Position numbers and translations under genes: made by a program
Source: HXMU1420-2 sp034670145
GTDB taxonomy: Bacteria; Pseudomonadota; Alphaproteobacteria; Rhodobacterales; Rhodobacteraceae
Direction: 5' to 3'
DNA length: 64,000 bases
Assembly: GCA_034670145.1 (NCBI GenBank)
Contig: JAXMOA010000001.1
Location: 310,001-374,000, forward strand
Notes under the pieces: model-generated
Told to the model about the DNA's origin: nothing
What the model saw: the letters and a program-made list of their open reading frames with translations, nothing else
The model's database searches: none
In this document: one piece after another, positions 57,254 through 64,000 of the stretch
Numbering within the stretch: position 1 is the stretch's first letter
Layout: each line of letters opens with the position of its first letter

Positions 57254-60148
57254 TTAAGCGGTCCAGATTTTGCACAGCGTTGCCTTGGTCTCTTGCATTT
57301 GAGTGACCGAGTCATAGCCGTAAGTTTGCGCGGTGTTGGTGGATTCCCCCAGGACATAAGGATCAGCGCCCTGTGGATATTTGCTTCTCAGGTCCTTGCC
57401 CTCGAAATGCCCGCCAAAGTGGAATGGCATAAAGGCCACCCCAACGCCGACCCGGTTGGTGACCATGGCCATCACTTTGACCTTGGCGCCTTCCGGCCCT
57501 TCGACCCAGACCTGCGTGCCATCACGCACACCCAGGTTGTTGGCATCGCGCGGGTTGATCTCGACAAACATGTCCTGCTGCAATTCAGCCAACCAGGGGT
57601 TGGACCGGGTTTCATCGCCGCCGCCTTCATACTCGACCAGACGACCGGACGTCAGGATCATTGGATAATCCTTGCTGAAATCGGTCTTCTGGATCGACGC
57701 GTACATCGTTGGCAAACGATAGAACTTGCGATCCTCATAGGTTGGATAATCCGCAACCAGATCCCGCCGGTTGGTATACAGCGGCTCGCGGTGCACAGGC
57801 ACCGGATCAGGGAAGGTCCAGACAACCGCGCGGGCCTTGGCGTTGCCGAATGGCGAACAGCCATGCTTGATTGCAACCCGCTGAATACCGCCCGAAAGGT
57901 CGGTTTTCCAGTTGGTCTTGGGCCCTGCCACCGCATCAATCGCAGCGCGTTCGTCGTCGGTCAGGTCACCATCCCATCCCAGATCCATCAGCATCTGCAT
58001 GGTGAATTCGGGATAGCCATCCTGAATCTCGGCGCCCGGGTTGGAAACCCCGTCCGCCAACAGGTTGTCACCGTCACGCTCGACCCCGAACCGCGCCCGG
58101 AAGCTCAGACCGCCTTCGGCAACCGGCTTGGACATGTCATAGAGGTTGGGCGTACCGGGGTGGTTCATTTCCGGCGTTCCCCATGATGGCCATGGCAAAC
58201 CGTAGTAATCGCCGTCAGCCGGGCCACCAATGGCCTGCAACGTGGTGCGATCAAACGTGTGCTGGTTCGCCATATGCAGCTTCAGCCGCTCCGGAGACTG
58301 CCCGGTGTAGCCGATCGTCCACATGCCGCTGTTGATCTCGCGCAGCGTGTCTTCGATATTTGGCGTTACACCGTCTTCTTCGATCGAGATGTTGCGGAAC
58401 ATCCGGTCATGGAAACCGAATTTCTGCGCCAGCAGACCGATGATTTCCTGGTCTGGCTTGGACTCGAACAGAGGCTCGACAACCTTCTCGCGCCACTGGA
58501 TCGACCGGTTCGAGGCTGTGACAGAGCCGTATGTCTCGAACTGTGTCGACGCAGGCAGCAGGTAAACGCCATCCTTGCGATCAGACAGAACCGCAGAGAC
58601 CGTTGGATAAGGGTCGATCACGACGAGCATATCCAGCTCTTCCATCGCGGTCTTCATTTCCTTCATCCGGGTCTGCGAGTTGGGCGCGTGACCCCACAGA
58701 ACCATGGCCCGAACCTTGTCGGGGTTATCCATGTTCTCCGGATCTTCCAGAACGCCGTCAATCCAGCGTGACACCGGAATACCGGTCAGGTTCATCAGGC
58801 TCTTGTCTTTGCCCTCTGCATCCTTGGTCATGGCGAACTGGCTCTTCAGCCAATCCTGATCTTCGCCCCAGACACGCGACCAGTGGCCCCATGCACCGGC
58901 ACTCAGACCGTAATAGCCCGGCAAGGTGTGGCTCAGAACGCCCAGGTCGGTTGCGCCCTGCACGTTGTCATGGCCACGGAAGATGTTGGTGCCACCCCCG
59001 GATGTGCCCATGTTGCCCAAGGCCAGCTGCAAGATACAATAGGCACGGGTGTTGTTGTTCCCGTTGGTGTGCTGCGTGCCACCCATACACCAGATGACAG
59101 TGCCCGGACGGTTGTTCGCCATGGTCCGCGCCACACGACGCAGTTGCGTGCCCGGCGTGCCGGTAACGCGCTCGACCTCTTCGGGGTTCCAGCGTGCCAC
59201 TTCTTCGCGGATCTGATCCATCCCCCAGACACGGGTGCGGATGAACTCTTTGTCTTCCCAACCGTTCTCAAAGATATGCCACAGAATGCCCCAGATCAGC
59301 GCAACGTCGCTGCCGGGCCGGAAGCGTACATATTCATCCGCATGCGCCGCCGTGCGTGTATAACGCGGGTCGCAAACGATGAGAGGTGCGTTGTTCTGCT
59401 CCTTGGCGCGCAGCACGTGCAACAGCGACACGGGATGTGCCTCTGCCGGGTTGCCGCCGATGATGAAAATCGCCTTGGAGTTATGGATGTCATTGTACGA
59501 GTTCGTCATCGCACCATAGCCCCAGGTGTTGGCAACACCGGCAACCGTGGTCGAGTGACAAATCCGCGCCTGGTGATCCACGTTGTTCGTGCCCCAATAG
59601 GCGGCGAACTTGCGGAACAGATAGGCCTGTTCGTTGTTGTGCTTGGCCGAACCCAGCCAATAGACGCTGTCAGGTCCGCTCTCTTCGCGGATCTTCATCA
59701 TGCCATCGCCGATTTCGTTGATGGCCTCTTCCCAGCTGACGCGCACCCATTCGCCATTCACCAGCTTGGTGGGGTACTTCAGGCGCCGCTCGCCATGCGC
59801 ATGTTCGCGCACTGCCGCACCCTTGGCGCAATGCGCACCCAGGTTGAACGGGCTGTCCCATCCCGGCTCCTGACCGGTCCAGACGCCGTTTTGCACTTCG
59901 GCAATCACGGTGCAGCCGACAGAACAATGCGTACATACGGATTTGCGGGTCTCAACCGACCCCATCGCCGATTGCGCCGAAGCTTGCGTTACCATCCCAC
60001 CGGTTGCACTGATCGCAGCCAGCCCGCCAATCGCAAGGCCAGAGCCCCGCAAGAAACCGCGCCGGTCTACCGATGTCTCGGCAACCTTAGACAGGATACT
60101 TGTCCGCTGGGGGCGTCGCGCAACCCCGTTGGTCTTTTTCCTAAGCAT
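57254..60148 (-). CDS. fdhA: Formate dehydrogenase alpha (catalytic) subunit, Cys-type, Tat-exported
   Basis: A 964-residue molybdopterin enzyme oxidising formate to CO2. The twin-arginine signal is DRRGFL at 28-33, so the folded enzyme faces the periplasm. Its own [4Fe-4S] cluster uses Cys72, Cys75, Cys79 and Cys107. The active-site residue is Cys197 in ARICHSTTV, where E. coli FdnG has selenocysteine; His198 follows as usual. No in-frame UGA is present. CAGGAGGT sits before ATG 60148. The gene is preceded by a small Tat-type protein, a TorD chaperone and DUF3306/3305, a standard set for this enzyme. Confidence 0.96.
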   Translation of the reverse strand: MLRKKTNGVARRPQRTSILSKVAETSVDRRGFLRGSGLAIGGLAAISATGGMVTQASAQSAMGSVETRKSVCTHCSVGCTVIAEVQNGVWTGQEPGWDSPFNLGAHCAKGAAVREHAHGERRLKYPTKLVNGEWVRVSWEEAINEIGDGMMKIREESGPDSVYWLGSAKHNNEQAYLFRKFAAYWGTNNVDHQARICHSTTVAGVANTWGYGAMTNSYNDIHNSKAIFIIGGNPAEAHPVSLLHVLRAKEQNNAPLIVCDPRYTRTAAHADEYVRFRPGSDVALIWGILWHIFENGWEDKEFIRTRVWGMDQIREEVARWNPEEVERVTGTPGTQLRRVARTMANNRPGTVIWCMGGTQHTNGNNNTRAYCILQLALGNMGTSGGGTNIFRGHDNVQGATDLGVLSHTLPGYYGLSAGAWGHWSRVWGEDQDWLKSQFAMTKDAEGKDKSLMNLTGIPVSRWIDGVLEDPENMDNPDKVRAMVLWGHAPNSQTRMKEMKTAMEELDMLVVIDPYPTVSAVLSDRKDGVYLLPASTQFETYGSVTASNRSIQWREKVVEPLFESKPDQEIIGLLAQKFGFHDRMFRNISIEEDGVTPNIEDTLREINSGMWTIGYTGQSPERLKLHMANQHTFDRTTLQAIGGPADGDYYGLPWPSWGTPEMNHPGTPNLYDMSKPVAEGGLSFRARFGVERDGDNLLADGVSNPGAEIQDGYPEFTMQMLMDLGWDGDLTDDERAAIDAVAGPKTNWKTDLSGGIQRVAIKHGCSPFGNAKARAVVWTFPDPVPVHREPLYTNRRDLVADYPTYEDRKFYRLPTMYASIQKTDFSKDYPMILTSGRLVEYEGGGDETRSNPWLAELQQDMFVEINPRDANNLGVRDGTQVWVEGPEGAKVKVMAMVTNRVGVGVAFMPFHFGGHFEGKDLRSKYPQGADPYVLGESTNTAQTYGYDSVTQMQETKATLCKIWTA

Positions 60149-60361
60149 TTATACCTCCTGGCTTGCTCGATCCGAAACCGGATTTCGCTCGCTTGGTCAT
60201 GTTGTGGCATCTCACAGTCGGGCGTCACGCAACCAGTCGTTCAATGCCGTCTTCCAAAACCCTTTTTTTGGGCCATTCGCCGCCCCGCGAAATCCGGGGA
60301 ACGCTCCTCCGCGCCCCAGGACAGGGGCACAGCCATCTCTCAGATCAGATCAAAGGCCGGT

Positions 60362-60550
60362 TTAGAACCGTGCGCTTTCGAAATAGGCCCGCGTATGGGC
60401 GGTATCCTGCATCTGCTCACGCGTCAGATCAGGCTCTGCCGCTTGCGCAGCAGTCCCGGACGCAACCGCAACCGCCGCCACAGGGGCAGCCGTACCGGCC
60501 AGCTTCAGAAAATCTCGGCGGCTGGATGCCCCCTCGGTCTTCTTGGTCAT
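60362..60550 (-). CDS. Small Tat-signal protein of the formate dehydrogenase region (FdhX-like)
   Basis: A 62-residue protein. Twin-arginine motif SRRDFLKLAG at about 10-19, a hydrophobic Ala/Val stretch to about 38, then about 25 mature residues ending TRAYFESARF. GAGGAGG precedes ATG 60550. Such proteins are regularly encoded next to this formate dehydrogenase and are listed as formate dehydrogenase region Tat-target proteins. They may be a small subunit or help export. The 213 bp to the alpha gene hold only GC-rich hairpin-prone DNA. Confidence 0.85.
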   Translation of the reverse strand: MTKKTEGASSRRDFLKLAGTAAPVAAVAVASGTAAQAAEPDLTREQMQDTAHTRAYFESARF

Positions 60551-60600
60551 GAGTTCCTCCTCATAAAGTTTGACGGTCATCCGTCGCCTTTGCCGCCCTT

Positions 60601-61227
60601 TCAGGCCGCGCTCATCCGGAAGGATTCGGTTTCAATCTCCATGAAGAGACGACCAACCGTGGCCACCCCCGCATAAAAGACCGAGGTTTCCGCCCCCTCC
60701 AAATCCGTGAAAAAATGCCGTGCCCAGGGGGCAAGGTGCCGGTTGAAGAACATTTTCTGATCTTCAATCGACTCCGGCGTCCCGAAACGCCCGACGATCA
60801 TCGCGCCCATCATCTCCATCAGGGATGCGATGTTGTCTTCTGGTTCAAACACGCTCTCGCTGCGCGCCAGGCCCCGGGCCGCCATGTCCCGGCGCAATTG
60901 CGCCAGTGGCTTTTCGTTCAGGAAACCGGTCAGGTAATAGCTCGCATATGGCAGCAGTTCGCCCCGCCCGACCCCGATGAACAACCGGTTGAATTCGATC
61001 GCGACGCCTTTGGGTTTGGTGCGTTTGGCGATGGCTGCCATGGTGTTGATCGCCTGGCCCATCTCGGTGTCATCACCGCTCAGACCGGCGGTCTGTTCCA
61101 GCAACAGCTCATCCGGCGGACCCGACAGGATCAGGCCAAGGTAATTATACAGATCCGCCCGCAGGCGGTCCTCTTCACTCACCGAAGGTGTCGTGTTCAT
61201 CGCCGCATTCGCGGTGTTTGATGTCAT
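60601..61227 (-). CDS. TorD/DmsD-family chaperone for formate dehydrogenase
   Basis: A 208-residue all-helical protein of the TorD family, with YNYLGLILSGPPDELL near 30 and VAIEFNRLFIGVGRGELLPYASYYLTG near 95. The central block fits the E-x-x-x-L-F-x-G...P-x-x-S-x-Y pattern. It binds the Tat signal of the catalytic subunit and aids cofactor insertion before export. It overlaps the DUF3306 gene by ATGA and precedes the small Tat protein by 50 bp. Confidence 0.9.
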   Translation of the reverse strand: MTSNTANAAMNTTPSVSEEDRLRADLYNYLGLILSGPPDELLLEQTAGLSGDDTEMGQAINTMAAIAKRTKPKGVAIEFNRLFIGVGRGELLPYASYYLTGFLNEKPLAQLRRDMAARGLARSESVFEPEDNIASLMEMMGAMIVGRFGTPESIEDQKMFFNRHLAPWARHFFTDLEGAETSVFYAGVATVGRLFMEIETESFRMSAA

Positions 61228-61997
61228 GACAGCGTACTCTTCACGCTGTTCCCCCCACTATTGTTGTCAAAGGTATAGCGCATTCTGCGCGGCCGCGCAT
61301 AGTGGTTTTTCGATTCAATTTCCGACACATATCCGTCCTCGACCCCAAGCTCGACCCCAGGCTGGACACGGGCGCCCTGCAAACGCAGGGTTTCTGCGGC
61401 ATCCGCGCCGTTAGCGCCAACAGGCCCGCCCGAGGCTGCGATGGCCGGATCATTGTCCTCTGCAACCGCGTCGACCCGTTCCGCATCCGTGTCACCGGCT
61501 TCGTCACCGGCATCGCCGGTTGCGGGCTCCTGATCGGGGACCTCACTGTCATCCGCCTCGGCCTCTGCTGCCTCCGCCTCTGCCTGTTCGGCAGCAGCCT
61601 CAGCCGCCATCTTTTCCACATGGGTCGTCATGCCCTTGCCCACCTGATAGGCGGTCGTCATGTTTTCGATGACCGTTGCCGCATCGGTGAAATCCTCGCC
61701 GTAATCCACCAATCCATCCAGGTTTGCCAAAGCCGGGTTTGTCGACCACAGGCGACGCAGGGCAATCCGTTTCAACCGCTCGGGCACGGCGATATTCAGA
61801 AACGCGCTGAAATCATCCCCCGCTTCCAGCGTTTCGGGCGCAGGCAGGCCCAGTTCCTGCAAGACCTCTTCGTCGGATTTCTCTGCCAGTACCGCCTGCT
61901 CGGCCTGCGCCTCTTCCTCCTGAGCAAGGCGCACTTCAACCTGCGCTTCGGCTTCCACCGCCGCACGTCGGCGAGACCAGAAATCAGACCGGCTCAA
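61224..61997 (-). CDS. DUF3306 protein with acidic low-complexity region
   Basis: A 257-residue protein. It starts SRSDFWSRRRAAVE after a TTG at 61997 that overlaps the DUF3305 stop (TTGA), with AAGGAG eight bases upstream. No ATG fits, so TTG is the likely start. Residues about 40-140 are the DUF3306 core (FLNIAVPERLKRIALRRLW). Residues 140-230 are Ala/Glu/Asp-rich. The C-terminus ends basic. The family accompanies formate dehydrogenases and is thought to help assembly; the mechanism is unknown. Confidence 0.85.
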   Translation of the reverse strand: MSRSDFWSRRRAAVEAEAQVEVRLAQEEEAQAEQAVLAEKSDEEVLQELGLPAPETLEAGDDFSAFLNIAVPERLKRIALRRLWSTNPALANLDGLVDYGEDFTDAATVIENMTTAYQVGKGMTTHVEKMAAEAAAEQAEAEAAEAEADDSEVPDQEPATGDAGDEAGDTDAERVDAVAEDNDPAIAASGGPVGANGADAAETLRLQGARVQPGVELGVEDGYVSEIESKNHYARPRRMRYTFDNNSGGNSVKSTLS

Positions 61998-62614
61998 TTC
62001 AACCGCTCCTTGCGCGGAGCGCGATACACATCCGACAATTGCCGGATCCGCGCATCCCCGACCCCGTCTTCTTCCTGATCGGTCCGATGCTTGTCGCGCC
62101 GCCGCTTCTTGAACTCTTCTTCCTCGTAATGCTCCAAGGCAAAATCGCGGATCCACGCAATCAACCCCGGCGGCATCGGTATCTTTTCAACCTGATCGTC
62201 ATCCGTGTCGTTGTAATCCTGCGCCTCATAAGGCGACGCCGTGGCCAGCAGCACATCCAGCGGCCGCGCGTCATCGCCAGAGTCCCGCAGCACCACATAG
62301 ATCGAAGGCACCTGGGCCGAGATGCCGTGCAAATAGGCCTCGGCGTCGGCCCCGTGTAACTTCAACGCAACAGTGGCCGCGTGATATTCGCTCACGTCGC
62401 CCTCTTCGCGCACGATTTTCCAATCCGCAGGCCCGGCCCCCGGCAAAACCGCCACCGCGTTCCAAACCCATCGCGCCCAGCGCGTCACACCAGGCGAACG
62501 GCGCAGGATCACGCCAAGGGGCATTTCAGCAAATTTGTCCGGATTGTAATACAGCGGTCGGTCCTCCTGGAAACCTGACCTTAGTCGCACACTTGTCCCT
62601 GCGGCAAGCGACAT
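61994..62614 (-). CDS. DUF3305 protein
   Basis: A 206-residue protein whose core (MPLGVILRRSPGVTRWARW at about 31-49, LPGAGPADWKIVREEGD, SIYVVLR) fits DUF3305. The true start is unclear. ATG 62614 has no ribosome site, while a clear AGGAGG lies at about codons 16-17, pointing to a non-ATG start near codon 20 or to ATG 62524. The C-terminal 40 residues are highly charged. It is first in the formate dehydrogenase operon, divergent from the polyferredoxin gene across 70 bp. An accessory role in assembly is inferred from context. Confidence 0.8.
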   Translation of the reverse strand: MSLAAGTSVRLRSGFQEDRPLYYNPDKFAEMPLGVILRRSPGVTRWARWVWNAVAVLPGAGPADWKIVREEGDVSEYHAATVALKLHGADAEAYLHGISAQVPSIYVVLRDSGDDARPLDVLLATASPYEAQDYNDTDDDQVEKIPMPPGLIAWIRDFALEHYEEEEFKKRRRDKHRTDQEEDGVGDARIRQLSDVYRAPRKERLN

Positions 62615-62684
62615 GTTCGTGCGGGTTTACGACAGCGGCAAACCGTGACTTACTGCGCAGGCTTTGCGAGGAGATCACAACCGA

Positions 62685-64000
62685 ATGTCAGCAACCGACT
62701 CTCATCCTGTCACACTGCTCTTGTGTGACTGCCTGAAATCGCAAACCCTCGATCCCGAGGCGATCTCTGCCGCGACAGGTTTCGCCTGTTCCCAGGTCCA
62801 TACAGAGCTGTGCGGCGCCCAGGCGGAACAGGCAGCGCAGGCGCTGAGCACCGGCAATGCCATTGTCTGTTGCGGGCAGGAGCATCGCTTTTTCGAGGAT
62901 CTGGCCGAGGAAATCGGTGCCGACAGCCCCCTGTGCATCGACCTGCGCGACCGCGCCGGCTGGACCGACCCCGCCGCCACGGCCAGCGACCCAACCCCGA
63001 AAATGGCCGCCCTTCTGGCCGAGGCGACCCTGCCGATCCCGCCGATCAAAACGCTGGACGTCGAGTCCGAAGGGCTCTGCCTCATCATCGGTCAGAGCGA
63101 CATCGCCCTGCACGCGGCGGAGCGGCTCAAGGATGTGCTGGGCCTGACCGTTCTGCTGACCGATGACACTGCCGCAGCAACCGACCTGCCCGAGTCCCGC
63201 GCCTTCGAAGTGATCCGCGGGCGGCTTGCCTCGGCCTCCGGTGCTCTGGGCGGTTTTGAATTGCGGATCAATGCCTTGCAGCAAACCCGCGCAGGCGGGC
63301 GCGGCGCACTTCAGGCCTCTGCCCCTCAGGACGGGGCGCAGACCGAATGCGATATCATCCTCGATCTGTCCGGCGGCACACCGCTGTTTCCGGCTCATGA
63401 AAAACGCGACGGCTATCTGCGCGCCGATCCGGGCAGCGCGCCGGCCGTCGCCAATGCGATATTCGAGGCCTCGCAGCTTGTCGGCACCTTCGAAAAGCCG
63501 CTTTACGTGCGTCACGAGCCCTCTTTGTGCGCCCATTCCCGGGCCGAGCAGGTCGCCTGCACCAATTGCCTGGATGCCTGCCCGACGTCCGCCATCAGCC
63601 CGGCCGGGGATCACGTCACCATTGACCCGATGATCTGCGCGGGCTGCGGTTCTTGTGCGGCCCTCTGCCCCTCGGGCGCGATGATCTACGAAGCCCCGCA
63701 AACCGATTTCCTGTTTTCCCGCGTCCAGACCCTGGCGCGCACCTACCTCAATGCCGGTGGCACAGACCCCCACCTGCTGGCCGTCGATGCCCACGGCAGC
63801 GAGATGATCCGCCTGCTGGCCCGTCACGGGCGCGGCCTGCCGGCCAATGTCATCCCGGTGGAGGTCAGCGCCCTGAACACCTTCGGCCATGCCGAGATCC
63901 TCGCCGCGCTGGCGGCGGGCTTCTCTCAGGTGTCGCTGGTGCCCGGGCCCGGCACCGAACGCGAGGCGCTGGATCGTGAGATGACCCTTGCCCTGGCCAT
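62685..64000 (+). CDS. 4Fe-4S polyferredoxin-type protein, cut by right window edge
   Basis: 438 residues are visible and the frame continues past the edge. An N-terminal domain without known motifs contains CDCLKSQ near 14 and VCCGQEH near 61. A two-[4Fe-4S] ferredoxin core follows: Cys292/295/299 in CTNCLDACP and Cys318/321/324/328 in CAGCGSCAALCP. AGGAG lies upstream of ATG 62685. Proteins of this kind regularly sit divergent to or within DUF3305/3306 formate dehydrogenase clusters and may deliver electrons or sulfur during enzyme maturation. The role is inferred from context. Confidence 0.85.
   Translation, partial: MSATDSHPVTLLLCDCLKSQTLDPEAISAATGFACSQVHTELCGAQAEQAAQALSTGNAIVCCGQEHRFFEDLAEEIGADSPLCIDLRDRAGWTDPAATASDPTPKMAALLAEATLPIPPIKTLDVESEGLCLIIGQSDIALHAAERLKDVLGLTVLLTDDTAAATDLPESRAFEVIRGRLASASGALGGFELRINALQQTRAGGRGALQASAPQDGAQTECDIILDLSGGTPLFPAHEKRDGYLRADPGSAPAVANAIFEASQLVGTFEKPLYVRHEPSLCAHSRAEQVACTNCLDACPTSAISPAGDHVTIDPMICAGCGSCAALCPSGAMIYEAPQTDFLFSRVQTLARTYLNAGGTDPHLLAVDAHGSEMIRLLARHGRGLPANVIPVEVSALNTFGHAEILAALAAGFSQVSLVPGPGTEREALDREMTLALA

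Noticed and set aside
59557..59559. Selenocysteine (UGA) in the formate dehydrogenase
   Set aside because: The active-site codon encodes cysteine and the frame has no internal stop, so no SECIS is needed.
58883..60676. Plus-strand open frame of 597 codons
   Set aside because: Antisense to the formate dehydrogenase alpha subunit and small Tat gene; no recognisable domain.
62688..63890. Minus-strand open frame of 400 codons
   Set aside because: Antisense to the polyferredoxin gene, whose cysteine clusters are intact.

Overview
The window looks like chromosomal DNA of a high-GC alphaproteobacterium of the Roseobacter/Rhodobacterales group. This is an inference from strongly GC-ending codons, gene content and gene order: a short second-type glutamyl-tRNA synthetase, carnitine-to-glycine-betaine genes, a PCu(A)C/DUF2946 pair, and an NAD-independent formate dehydrogenase with DUF3305/DUF3306. 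I see 62 protein genes, including one cut by each window edge. I see no rRNA, tRNA, insertion sequence, integrase or CRISPR array. Coding density is high and many neighbours overlap by ATGA-type junctions.

Layout. 1-4453 (minus): a thiamine-diphosphate enzyme (cut at the left edge), a MATE exporter and gltX. 4790-11512 (plus): a compact three-gene cassette of a transglutaminase/DUF2126 protein, a circularly permuted ATP-grasp/alpha-E protein and a second transglutaminase. This is a predicted peptide-ligation or peptide-modification system of unknown product. 11781-12824: a DUF707 protein. 12762-19053 (minus): a complete peptide/opine-type ABC importer (SBP, two permeases, two ATPases), divergent from a DeoR-type regulator (19733). 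20514-29702: mixed housekeeping and small genes (DUF817, esterase, rhodanese, two LysR regulators, lepA, sirtuin). 30063-31440: copper chaperone, DUF2946 and rpmB.

32966-34976 (minus): a stress-type operon in the order EF-hand protein, ECF sigma factor, putative anti-sigma partner, Spy/CpxP-like metal sensor. 35164-38339: DUF983, NUDIX, EamA transporter, desaturase, DUF2061. 38445-43164: an XRE-type regulator and a carnitine catabolism island. The fused carnitine 3-dehydrogenase/thioesterase and a beta-keto-acid cleavage enzyme together can convert carnitine to glycine betaine. An SDR and a DUF1203 gene lie among them. A Rieske oxygenase 10 kb away (52416) might act on quaternary amines, but this is not established. 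43316-47264: FtsX-type ABC exporter genes divergent from tesA, the same arrangement as ybbP-ybbA/tesA of E. coli. 47294-51477: a DUF4329 and L,D-transpeptidase pair, and a YcjX/GNAT/DUF697 operon; then truA.

53821-62614 (minus): a formate dehydrogenase operon. In transcription order it holds DUF3305, DUF3306, a TorD-like chaperone, a small Tat-signal protein, the catalytic subunit (Cys in place of Sec), the Fe-S subunit and the cytochrome b subunit. It then has two less usual members, a WD40-cytochrome c fusion and a 44-residue membrane protein. A polyferredoxin gene (62685, cut at the right edge) diverges from it. Together these genes predict a periplasm-facing formate oxidase feeding electrons to quinone and possibly directly to a c-type cytochrome.

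The least explained units are the transglutaminase/ATP-grasp cassette and the WD40-cytochrome c plus small-protein tail of the formate operon. Also unexplained are the EF-hand-led sigma operon and several palindromic intergenic elements, among them a triple 27-bp repeat between ycjX and truA.
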